NCBI GenBank assembly: GCA_016716665.1
Contig: JADJVH010000003.1
Location: 310,001 to 374,000, forward strand
Direction of reading: 5' to 3'
Source: Candidatus Opimibacter iunctus
GTDB taxonomy: Bacteria > Bacteroidota > Bacteroidia > Chitinophagales > Saprospiraceae
Length of the DNA stretch: 64,000 nucleotides
In this document: positions 50,419 to 59,065 of the stretch, piece after piece
Position numbering within the stretch: the stretch's first letter is position 1
How the letters are laid out: every line of letters begins with the position of its first letter
The notes under the pieces: model-generated
Seen by the model: the letters and a program-made list of their open reading frames with translations, nothing else
Told to the model about the DNA's origin: nothing
Database searches by the model: none
Program-made: the position numbers and the translations under genes

Positions 50419-51828
50419 TTAGTTCCGCCAGGGAAAATGGTGGAGTGGTCCCGTCGGATCTGACACCTTGCGGAAGCCATACGATCCGAAATAATCACGC
50501 TGCGCCTGAATGAGGTTTGCCGCCGGAAAACGAAGGGATGCGCCTGCTATATATTGAGATGCAGCTACCAGGCAAGGGGTAAATAAAGACTCTGAAGAAG
50601 ACACATGGTTGATCCGTCGGAGCCCGGGCCAGGTGGCGGCAATGAGCGTCTTGACTTCAGGATGCAGGACCAACTCATCATCCCAGTTTTCCCAAAGTTT
50701 GACAAAACGGTTCATGAGCGACGAACGGATGATACACCCGTTGGTCCATACCCTGGACAACTCAGCGAGGTTGATATTCCATTGATAATGTGCAGATACG
50801 GCCCGGATAATGGAGAAGCCTTCGTGATAATTGATGATGCGTGCGAGCTGGAAAGCATTATACAGGTCTGTAGTCCCCATCGATGCATTCTTGCGGGGCT
50901 GTGACCTGGTCACTTCATCCAGGTGTGTGCGGATGTGTCGCTGACCAGAGAGGTATCTCGCATGCAAAGCCGCTGTTATCATCATCGCCGGCACGCCAAA
51001 TCCTGCAGCAGCCTGCACAGCATAAACCCCCGTACCTTTATGGCCCGCACTGTCGAGGATAGTCTCCAGTACAAATGCATCGCCTTCTTTTTGACGCAGG
51101 ATGTTGAGCGTGATATCAAGCAAATAACCAGAAGCATCCGTATCCTTCCAGGCAGACAATACCTCTGCGATATGATCAGGCGTGAGGCCTACTGCATATC
51201 TCAGGATCGCATACACCTCTGCAAAGAGCTGCATCTCGGCATACTCAATACCATTATGTACGATCTTGACAAAATGACCAGCCCCTTCCGGGCCAATGAA
51301 TGTGCAACAGGGCGATCCATCTACTGATGTAGCTGCAACGCTTTCCAGGACAGAGCGAGCTATTTGATATCCTTCCTCAGATCCGCCGGGCATGACTGAT
51401 ATCCCATTGGCTATCCCATCCAGTCCTCCTGAAAATCCGCAGCCCAGGAAATGTATCCCTGATACCTTGAGTTGATGATAGCGACGCGTGGTATCCGAGT
51501 AGTGTGAATTACTCCCATCGATCAGTACATCTCCCTTTGACAGGTGAGGTGTAATGACGGTGATGGCCTCATCTACCGACTCATCTGCCGTCAACATCAT
51601 GATGACTATGCGGGCCGGAATCAATCCATCCAGAAATGCACTGATGGTTTCGAAACCCTTTGCTGTACTCAATTCAGGAAATCTCGAAATAACCTGTTGA
51701 GGCCTGTTTTCCGGTCTTGAGTCCGTAAGTGAACTGCATAGCGCAAGTTCAAATCCTCTCAAGCCCAGATTACGGGCAAGGTTGCTTCCAAGTATTCCTA
51801 ACCCATATATGCCAACCACTGGTTTCAT
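50419..51828 (-). CDS. gnd: 6-phosphogluconate dehydrogenase (decarboxylating)
   Basis: 469 residues. Pentose phosphate enzyme turning 6-phosphogluconate into ribulose 5-phosphate with NADP reduction. N-terminal nucleotide motif GIYGLGILGSNLARNLGLRG, then LIDGSNSHYSDTTRR, FLGCGFSGGLDGIANGISVM, the catalytic Lys/His region GAGHFVKIVHNGIEYAEMQL and the C-terminal ANLIQAQRDYFGSYGF. It is somewhat divergent (Gly-Gly-Leu-Asp where many have Gly-Gly-Glu-Glu) but the length is normal. Confidence 0.9.
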   Translation of the reverse strand: MKPVVGIYGLGILGSNLARNLGLRGFELALCSSLTDSRPENRPQQVISRFPELSTAKGFETISAFLDGLIPARIVIMMLTADESVDEAITVITPHLSKGDVLIDGSNSHYSDTTRRYHQLKVSGIHFLGCGFSGGLDGIANGISVMPGGSEEGYQIARSVLESVAATSVDGSPCCTFIGPEGAGHFVKIVHNGIEYAEMQLFAEVYAILRYAVGLTPDHIAEVLSAWKDTDASGYLLDITLNILRQKEGDAFVLETILDSAGHKGTGVYAVQAAAGFGVPAMMITAALHARYLSGQRHIRTHLDEVTRSQPRKNASMGTTDLYNAFQLARIINYHEGFSIIRAVSAHYQWNINLAELSRVWTNGCIIRSSLMNRFVKLWENWDDELVLHPEVKTLIAATWPGLRRINHVSSSESLFTPCLVAASQYIAGASLRFPAANLIQAQRDYFGSYGFRKVSDPTGPLHHFPWRN

Positions 51829-51893
51829 TTTCGGTATTTCTTGACTGTGTCACATGCCATGGCGCAAAATAGCTTGCCCTGCAAAGATGGTAC

Positions 51894-52253
51894 TTATCTT
51901 GTCTTGGTTGGCCGCGCCAGGAAAATAAGGCTCCCCTTTCCTTCCGCCAGCACCAGGCAACAATACTGCGGTGGATTGCCTTTGATCTTGGCCTTGATCT
52001 CATCTACCTGCTCGATCATCACCAGCCCCTTGATATAGAATTCTTCCAGCGTAGAGATATTGACAGACCATAAGCCACCAATCTCCATGCGATCTGCTAT
52101 GGGGAGACCCACAGTGACTTCCTGCTGGTGAAATATAAATACCGGGTAATTGGACACCCCTTCATTGATGACCCCATCAAAGGCTTCTTTCATCAATGCC
52201 TGGTAATGATCGATTTCATCTCCGAACCGTTCGAGATATGCTTCTTTTTCCAT
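51894..52253 (-). CDS. Conserved hypothetical protein downstream of rlmD
   Basis: About 119 residues from the ATG at 52253 (MEKEAYLERFGDEIDHYQAL). Mixed alpha/beta with VFIFHQQEVTVGLPIADRME and a C-terminal strand pair. I do not recognise the family. The ATG sits just after the rlmD stop in the same direction, so the two are co-transcribed. Confidence 0.6.
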   Translation of the reverse strand: MEKEAYLERFGDEIDHYQALMKEAFDGVINEGVSNYPVFIFHQQEVTVGLPIADRMEIGGLWSVNISTLEEFYIKGLVMIEQVDEIKAKIKGNPPQYCCLVLAEGKGSLIFLARPTKTR

Positions 52254-52255
52254 GC

Positions 52256-53668
52256 TTATTTTTTCTCCAGTAAGGCTACACATTCGATATGATGGGTATG
52301 CGGAAACATGTCGACAGGTATTGCAGTGATCACTGTGTATAATTCACTCAGCATCTTCAGGTCCCTCGCTTGTGTGGCCGGGTTACAACTTACATATACT
52401 ATGCGCTGTGGTGCAGCAGCCAGCAGGTGCTTGATGACATCAGGGTGCATGCCAGCCCTCGGTGGGTCGGTGATAACCACATCAGGCTTGCCATATCGCT
52501 GCACAAAGGTTGGGTCCATCAGCAACTCTACCTGTCCGACAACAAAACTGGTGTTTGACAGCTTATTGAGTTCTGCATTTTTTCCGGCATCGACTATTGC
52601 TTCTGCTATAATTTCGATCCCTACTACTTGCTTACAACTATCGGCCATATAGATACCCAGGCTCCCTACCCCACAATACAAGTCATAGACATGATCATCA
52701 GGCTTCAATGCTGCCAGTTGTTTCGTCAATGCATACAGGTTTGCGGCCTGTACACTATTGGTCTGAAAAAACGATTTCGGGCCGATATGAAAACGCACAT
52801 GGTCCAGTTGTTCGATGATCGTCTCACTACCATATTGATGTTCGGCAGCCAGGTCATGGATCGAGTCATTGACCTTGAGATTGATGCAGGAATAAATCGA
52901 AACCACCCTGGGAAATTGCGCTGCGATCTTGTCCACCAGTATTTTGATCCAATCATGATTGGCCTCACCCACGACCAGTACCACCATGACATCACCTGCA
53001 TTAGTATTGCGTACGATCACATTCCGGACAAATCCTGTCTTGAGTCGCAGGTTAAAAAACGGCCACCCCTGCTCAATGGAGAGTTGCTTGATAAAAAGAC
53101 GGATCTCATTTGATGGATCGGCCTGGAGATAACAATGCTGTATATCGAGCACCTTGTCAAACGCACCAGGGAGATGAAATCCGATTCCGTCCTTTTGCAG
53201 GATGTCTTCTGACTTCATTTCTTCATCGGTCAGCCATCTCCGGTCTGAGGCGGTAAACTCAAGTTTGTTTCGGTAATACTGTTGCCCCGGCGCCCCTACG
53301 ATCGGCTGGATGATGGATGGATCCAGTTCGCCAATCCGCTGGAAAGCATCTCTTACTCTCTTTGCTTTATAGCGCAATTGTGCCTCATAAGCCATATGCT
53401 GCCATTTGCAACCTCCGCAGAGGCCAAAGTGGGAGCAGAAAGGCTCGGTCCTATCCTCAGATAATCTCGAGAAATCAGTGGCTTTGGTGATATACATTCC
53501 CTTCCGCTTTTCGAGGGCGATGGCATCTACGATATCCCCGGGGACGGCGCCTTTGACCTGGATGATACGCCCGTCCTCACAACGGCCTATGGCCAGTCCT
53601 TCTTCTGCGGTGTCGATGATGTCTACGTTGTGGAACTGCTTCCTTTCCTTCTTTGCGCCTCTATGCAT
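52256..53668 (-). CDS. rlmD: 23S rRNA (uracil-1939-C5)-methyltransferase RlmD
   Basis: About 470 residues from the ATG at 53668 (MHRGAKKERKQFHNVDIIDT). An open extension to 53716 is read from a heptamer repeat and rejected. N-terminal TRAM domain, [4Fe-4S] cysteines in CSHFGLCGGCKWQ, SAM-binding segment DLYCGVGSLGIY, DPPRAGMHPDVIKHL and the catalytic Cys in VSCNPATQARDL. The enzyme methylates U1939 of 23S rRNA or a related uridine; this group also includes RumA-like paralogues. Confidence 0.92.
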   Translation of the reverse strand: MHRGAKKERKQFHNVDIIDTAEEGLAIGRCEDGRIIQVKGAVPGDIVDAIALEKRKGMYITKATDFSRLSEDRTEPFCSHFGLCGGCKWQHMAYEAQLRYKAKRVRDAFQRIGELDPSIIQPIVGAPGQQYYRNKLEFTASDRRWLTDEEMKSEDILQKDGIGFHLPGAFDKVLDIQHCYLQADPSNEIRLFIKQLSIEQGWPFFNLRLKTGFVRNVIVRNTNAGDVMVVLVVGEANHDWIKILVDKIAAQFPRVVSIYSCINLKVNDSIHDLAAEHQYGSETIIEQLDHVRFHIGPKSFFQTNSVQAANLYALTKQLAALKPDDHVYDLYCGVGSLGIYMADSCKQVVGIEIIAEAIVDAGKNAELNKLSNTSFVVGQVELLMDPTFVQRYGKPDVVITDPPRAGMHPDVIKHLLAAAPQRIVYVSCNPATQARDLKMLSELYTVITAIPVDMFPHTHHIECVALLEKK

Positions 53669-53689
53669 GCGGCAAAGGTAAGTGGCAGA

Positions 53690-53865
53690 GAGCATAGGGC
53701 ATAGGGCATAGGGCATAGGGCAGCAGAGAGCGGAGGGAAGGGAGCAGATCGAAGCGCAGCTTCGTGAGAATTGTGGTCTTTGAATCCACTGGAAGCTGGT
53801 AGCTGGTAGCTAGAGAGGGCTGGAGTGCAGCCAGAAACTGACAGCTGACTGCTGATAGCTAATAG
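53690..53865. repeat. Heptamer repeats upstream of rlmD
   Basis: (GCATAGG)n at about 53693-53722, then TAGCTGG units at 53789-53808 and GATAGCTAATAGCT at 53853-53866, all with a 7-bp period. Confidence 0.8.
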
Positions 53866-54471
53866 CTAAAAATGATTCAGATAGTCCTTTTGGGATGCTT
53901 TGATGACCTCCCAGGCTTCTTCGCGGCCGTAGACCTGGGGGATCTCGACAGGCTGGCCACCCTCGGGAGAGCGCTTGTAGGTCAGGAAGTAGTGCTTGAG
54001 GCGGTTGATGATCCCTTCGGGGAGTTGGGCAAGATCCTCATAATGGGCGTACATGCCATCTTGCTGGAGTACGGCGATGATCTTGTCATCCGCTTCGTTC
54101 TTATCGATCATCCGGAAACCGCCAATGGGCTTAGCCTGGACGAGGATATTGCCATGTTCGATACGGTGCTCAGTGAGGACCAGGATATCTAATGGGTCAC
54201 CATCTCCTTTGATGCCTGTCAATCCTGTCTTTACCATACACCATGCAGCGATCTCATCGTGGCAATATGTCTGCGGAATAAATCCATACAACGCGGGTAC
54301 GACATTGGAATACAACTGCGGACGATCCACTTTAAGGATGCCACTGGCCTTGTCGATTTCGTATTTGACCGTATCAGACGGTGTGATCTCGATATAGGTC
54401 GTGACCACCTGCGGAGCATTTGGGCCTATACTGATCCCATGCCATGGATGGGCGATGAATTGATTGGACAT
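53866..54471 (-). CDS. ppa: Inorganic pyrophosphatase, family I
   Basis: About 201 residues from the ATG at 54471 (MSNQFIAHPWHGISIGPNAP); the frame opens 12 codons earlier but has no start support. It hydrolyses pyrophosphate from biosynthetic reactions. The signature metal-binding motif GDGDPLDILVL is present, followed by GGFRMIDKNEADDKIIAVL and a C-terminal Lys/Tyr stretch (HYFLTYKRSPEG). Soluble, Mg-dependent. Single gene. Confidence 0.92.
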   Translation of the reverse strand: MSNQFIAHPWHGISIGPNAPQVVTTYIEITPSDTVKYEIDKASGILKVDRPQLYSNVVPALYGFIPQTYCHDEIAAWCMVKTGLTGIKGDGDPLDILVLTEHRIEHGNILVQAKPIGGFRMIDKNEADDKIIAVLQQDGMYAHYEDLAQLPEGIINRLKHYFLTYKRSPEGGQPVEIPQVYGREEAWEVIKASQKDYLNHF

Positions 54472-54673
54472 AGCGTTAAAGTTAGCAGTTTTCAGTAGGC
54501 AATTCATTTTACCCCCTCGTCTATACGGACGATCCCCCTAAAGGTGGATTTTCAAATACACCTTGGTCATGGCTAGATTTTAGTGTTGAAAAAAAATCAC
54601 TGTAAGGCCTACCGTTTATACCCAAATCGGATTTGGCCTGTTTTTATTTTCCGGCAGGAAATAAAATCGCCGC

Positions 54674-54773
54674 TGGATGGAGTTCTCTCCGCCAGCAGTA
54701 AGAGTCCTACGAATAATTCATTTTTGAGATTGTAGCTTGGCATTCAAATGGTTGGCGGAGAGAACTCCATCCA
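54674..54773. repeat. 21-bp inverted repeat in the ppa spacer
   Basis: TGGATGGAGTTCTCTCCGCC(A) at 54674-54694 and its exact complement at 54753-54773 flank about 58 bp. It fills the 310-bp gap between ppa and the broken glycosyltransferase; nothing else is seen there. Confidence 0.8.
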
Positions 54774-54819
54774 ACGGCCTACGGCCATTTACGAAAGGGA
54801 ATTCTTTGTGTCTGACATC

Positions 54820-56488
54820 TCACTCCCTCTTGACCAATTCGATCAGATAAACCTTCCTCAACTTTTGACTTCTCTTTTTTGGGTCCAGAAAAGATCTGGA
54901 CAACCTGGTCACCGGAAAATCTTCAAACTCCCTGATGACTTTGTGGGGAGGCATGGCAGCCAGGGTGTTTTCAAATACCAATATCCAGGTGCCCGGGCTC
55001 AACGTATCCAAAGGAAGGCCATAAGAGTTGGGAATCGTGCGGCCACTGTAATAGTCAAGTGCAAATCCAAATTTGTCGTGCCAATACACTGATGGTGGAT
55101 GATGCTCCGCAATATATTTACCGGCCATACTGGTCGATTGATATTGCAGAAGCTGAGGATAGAAATGCAAGCCAAGTACGATTTGAAACAGGAGGGTACC
55201 CATAAGCGATGGCAGAAGCCATCTGTCTGCGGTGTCAACGGCAACTGACCGCCACCACCAGAGTGCCGCATACAACAACAGGAAAAGCAGTGGTAGCCAA
55301 TAACTACTCACCGGAAAGGCCCAGAACATAATCAGGACGGAAGCTACAAGCAGCAGGTGGATGATGCCAAGCTGCGTGAATTCAAGCCATCGGGGCAGTC
55401 GTTCTGCAAAATGTACCAGATAAGCTGCAATCATCACAGCCGCAAATGGGAACAACGGAAAAATATAGTGGGGTAATTTATATCCTGAAAAGGACAGGGC
55501 CACAAATGGAATGATAAAGCCACATAAAGTGATCCACTCCGATGGCACAGTATCCACTTTGTTTTTTTGAAACAGGTCCTTTATTCTTTTCCAGAGTGTC
55601 GGGATAAAAAGGAGTACCCAGGGTTGCAGATCCCACAGCATAGATTGAATAAAAAAATACCAGGGCGTATTATTTGACCAATGGCTCTCACCTGTGATCC
55701 TGCCAAAGCTTTGGGTCCAGAAAAAGAAGCCGATGCCGGACGGACCTTTAAGGCCGTATACTTCTTTCTCTGGATGGAGATCAAACTGCATATAGAGCCC
55801 GTAACACATGGGGGCAAGGAGCAGGGCGCAAGGAACAAGGAGCAATAGCCACCACGGATCAAAAATTCTTTTCCACTGTCCTGAAAACAATAAGTGACCA
55901 CCGACTGCAACTGCTGGAATAAACAATCCTATGGGGCCTTTTGCCAACATGGCACCACCTATGCATATACCCGCCATGAGCAAGGCAGTCTTATTCTTCT
56001 TCTGCAGGTACTCTGAAAGTTGCCAAATGGAAAGCATGACAAAAGATGTCAGCAAACCATCCGTGCGGACATCATTTGACATGAGGTGGAACGCCTGTGT
56101 AGTCCCAAGCAAAGAGTGGCTGCAATAGCGGCCGGTGATCATACCATAATCTGGCAAACCGATAGGTAGCCTACAGGGCAATGATTAAAAAAATAACCGG
56201 CAGGATCTTATAGGCCAGGCTGGTGTTGCCAAGGATTGTGATCCCTAGAGAAGAAATCCAAAATAACAAAGGAGGTTTGTCCAGATAATCCTGGCCCCGC
56301 AGATACACCTGCAGGTAATTGCCTGACGCTGACATTTCGCGTGCGATAGCAGCATACTGGGCCGCATCGATCTCCATGATATCTATGCCCAGGTTGATCG
56401 CATAGCCTGCGAGGATGACGCAAAGGAAAAAAGCATACCTGTTGCGGTATATCCATGATACCAGGAATGAATATGTGCTTTGGGTCAT
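54820..56488 (-). pseudogene. ArnT-like membrane glycosyltransferase, several frame breaks
   Basis: Two pieces (56488-56171 and 56181-54820) are parts of one GT-C-fold glycosyltransferase (ArnT/PMT type) using a lipid-linked sugar. The N-terminal piece has the first membrane helix and the catalytic-loop acid region (NLGIDIMEIDAAQYAAIARE, YLDKPPLLFWISSLG); the second has many helices and a soluble C-terminus. Between about 56090 and 56185 the family sequence jumps frames at least twice and meets a stop (IAL-stop, then ATYRFARL, later ITGR and LLGTTQAF). Several lesions in 100 bp favour a decaying gene, but clustered errors are possible. Confidence 0.75.
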
Positions 56489-56714
56489 GTGCGCTCAAGA
56501 TACTTCAATGAGGTATATTTTGATCCTACTCAATAGACATCGTCTCTCCTTTAAGGGAGTATAATTTTCTGGTCCCTGAGCCTGTCGAAGGGAGGGAGGG
56601 ACTTTACCTGACTATACGGCAGGGTTATTGTTGTAATCATTATGTGGGCAATTCACAACCAAATATTGCGTTTAAGCGATATCCTCCCCCTACTCCCATA
56701 AATAACCTGTAATC

Positions 56715-57320
56715 ATGAAAGCATTATTTAATATTACGTGTGGCATATTGCTGTTGATGACCAGTCTGGTCAATTCGACCCATGGACAATCCTGCATAGG
56801 GATCAGGGCCGGAGTCATGAGTTCCAAGCAGGAAGTGCAGAACGGTGACATTACAGATGACTATGCCTCCAAGCTAGGGGCAGACATCGCCTTAGTGGCC
56901 GACTTTCGGATGGGCCTGATCTCCATCAGTCCGGAATTCCATTGGCTCCAGAAAGGCGGGAAGATTGAGGATCTCAATGGAACGGTTGGAGATGTATCCA
57001 GGACCTTCAACTATCTCGAAATACCGGTTTTGGTCAAATTGAATTTCGGGAAAAGTGCAGGCTTCTTTCTATTTGGCGGGCCAAGTGTCGGGTACTTATT
57101 GAATGGCACTGACAAAGACATGGATGGCCAGACAAATGATATTGACCTTGATTTTTATAAAAGGGCTGAATTCGGGGCGCATGTAGGAGGTGGTATTGGC
57201 CTGGGCCCTATCAAACTTGATGTGCGCTATATCTTTGGCCTGACTGATATATTCGATGACTCCCAGGATATCCAGATCACCAATTCGTCTCTTGGTGCCG
57301 GGGTAAGCTTTATGTTTTAA
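56715..57320 (+). CDS. PorT-like outer-membrane beta-barrel protein
   Basis: 201 residues. Signal peptide ending about residue 24 (LLMTSLVNSTHGQ), then an eight-stranded barrel of the outer-membrane beta-barrel family (SCIGIRAGVMSSKQE, ISISPEFHWLQKGG, NYLEIPVLVKLNFGKSAGFF, GPSVGYLLNGTDKDMDGQT) ending in an aromatic Phe. Function unknown; the tandem neighbour is its paralogue. Confidence 0.82.
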   Translation: MKALFNITCGILLLMTSLVNSTHGQSCIGIRAGVMSSKQEVQNGDITDDYASKLGADIALVADFRMGLISISPEFHWLQKGGKIEDLNGTVGDVSRTFNYLEIPVLVKLNFGKSAGFFLFGGPSVGYLLNGTDKDMDGQTNDIDLDFYKRAEFGAHVGGGIGLGPIKLDVRYIFGLTDIFDDSQDIQITNSSLGAGVSFMF

Positions 57321-57383
57321 TGAGCCAATTAGGATTATATTAAAATTATTTTTAATTTCACGAAACCATTTTAATCAATTACT

Positions 57384-58012
57384 ATGAAAAAAATCTTTAT
57401 CCTCAAACTTTTAGGACTTGCGATCATGATGATGGTAAGTAGTTCAGTAATCCGTGCCCAGGACTCTTCCGGAGGAGATGATTACAATTCCAAAGCTCGT
57501 TTTGGCATTCGGGGTGGTGTGAACATTGCCCGCCAGACATTTGAAGATGGAAACCTTGATGATAATTCAAAATCAAAATTCGGAGCGGATGTCGCGGTGT
57601 TATTCAATCTCCCGGTTGGAAACGGTTTCTTTATGTTGCAGCCAGAACTTCATTGGCTTCAAAAGGGCTCAGTGATCAGTGATATCAATGGAGATGATGT
57701 CACGAATACATTCAACTACCTTGAATTGCCTGTACTCCTGCATGTAAACTTTGGAGTTCAGTGAAGTTATTGCATTTAGCAGGCCCAAGTGTCGGGTATC
57801 TGCTTGGTGGTAAATCAGGAGATGTTGACATCGACAAGGACTTCTATAATGATATTGAATGGAGTGGCAATCTGGGTCTTGGTGTCGGTATTGGTGCATT
57901 TGAAGTGGATGTCCGCTATATGGCTGGATTTAGTGATATCGCTGACAACAATGGAAACCTTGGCGAAATCAAAAACAGCTCATTTGGCGCAGGTATTACC
58001 TTGAAGTTTTAA
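57384..58012 (+). pseudogene. Paralogous outer-membrane beta-barrel protein, frameshifted
   Basis: Pieces 57384-57764 and 57761-58012 make one barrel protein like its upstream neighbour: signal peptide, GIRGGVNIARQTFEDGNLDD, FMLQPELHWLQKGS, NYLELPVLLHVNFG, then after the shift LHLAGPSVGYLLGGKSGDVD and the C-terminal FGAGITLKF. The neighbour reads straight through this point, so one indel near 57760 broke the frame. Confidence 0.8.
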
Positions 58013-58063
58013 TCCTGTTCCATCGGCCTGTTGCCCAATAGGCTGAATCAGAAATAAATTGAA

Positions 58064-58105
58064 AAATCCGCTATCGGGAATCGTTTCCGGTAGCGGATTT
58101 GCTTT
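58064..58105 (+). terminator. Terminator after the beta-barrel genes
   Basis: AAATCCGCTATCGGGAA (58064-58080) pairs with TTCCGGTAGCGGATTT (58085-58100) with one bulge, followed by GCTTTT. Confidence 0.7.
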
Positions 58106-58257
58106 TAATAGCCGATGTCAAATATGGACCAAAGGGACTTCAGGCAACAGACCACCCAACTTAAGGGACAAATTTCTGGTCTTTAGCTATTATTAACCTC
58201 ATGGATCCTATGGCTTTCGTCTTTAACCCGCTTGAAATCCATACCTTTGGCGACCTT

Positions 58258-59010
58258 ATGAGTTCGGCGAAAGAAAGGATCGATTTGACCAGATTGCCAC
58301 GGCATGTAGCTGTCATCATGGATGGCAACGGCCGCTGGGCGAAGGAACATGGCAAACCACGGATCTTTGGGCACCGCAACGGAGTCAAAGCTGTCAGGGA
58401 AATCACTGAAGCTGCTGCTGAAATTGGGGTTCCTTTCCTTACGCTATATGCTTTTTCGACCGAAAACTGGAACCGTCCACCTTTAGAAGTCAATGCCCTC
58501 ATGGATATCCTGGTCTCTACCATCCGGGAAGAACTGGAGACCATGAACAAAAACAACATCCGCCTGGGCGTCATAGGGGATATAGACCGATTGCCCCCAC
58601 TGACCCGAAAGGCCCTGCTGGAAGGAATCGAAAAGACGAAACAGAATACCCGCATGACCCTTACCCTGGCGCTCAATTACTCAGCCCGCTGGGAAATCAC
58701 GGAAGCCATGCGCAAAGCAACCCAGCTCGTCGCAGAAGGCAAGTTGAGCCCCGGAGAAATCAATGAACATAAGGTAAGTACGCTCTTATCAACCGCAGAC
58801 ATGCCTGATCCTGAGCTTCTTATCCGTACCAGTGGGGAACACCGGATCAGCAATTTCCTGCTTTGGCAGATCGCATATACAGAATTCTATTTTTCAGATG
58901 TATACTGGCCTGATTTTGAACGGGAAGATTTCTACAATGCCATCATCGACTACCAGCATAGGGAGCGTCGGTTTGGCAGAATCAGTGAACAACTCAGCCA
59001 CCAGGAGTAA
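58258..59010 (+). CDS. uppS: Isoprenyl transferase (undecaprenyl diphosphate synthase)
   Basis: 250 residues from the ATG at 58258 (MSSAKERIDLTRLPRHVAVI), the family length; an in-frame start at 58201 would add 19 atypical residues. It builds the C55 lipid carrier for peptidoglycan. The substrate-binding motif is IMDGNGRWAKEHG, then LYAFSTENWNRP and the C-terminal RTSGEHRISNFLLWQIAYTE. bamA follows 55-65 bp downstream, a common Bacteroidota order (cell envelope cluster). Confidence 0.93.
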   Translation: MSSAKERIDLTRLPRHVAVIMDGNGRWAKEHGKPRIFGHRNGVKAVREITEAAAEIGVPFLTLYAFSTENWNRPPLEVNALMDILVSTIREELETMNKNNIRLGVIGDIDRLPPLTRKALLEGIEKTKQNTRMTLTLALNYSARWEITEAMRKATQLVAEGKLSPGEINEHKVSTLLSTADMPDPELLIRTSGEHRISNFLLWQIAYTEFYFSDVYWPDFEREDFYNAIIDYQHRERRFGRISEQLSHQE

Positions 59011-59065
59011 TTAAACAACACATCCGCCTAACATTACGTTTTTGTCAGATAATTTGATCACCCGC

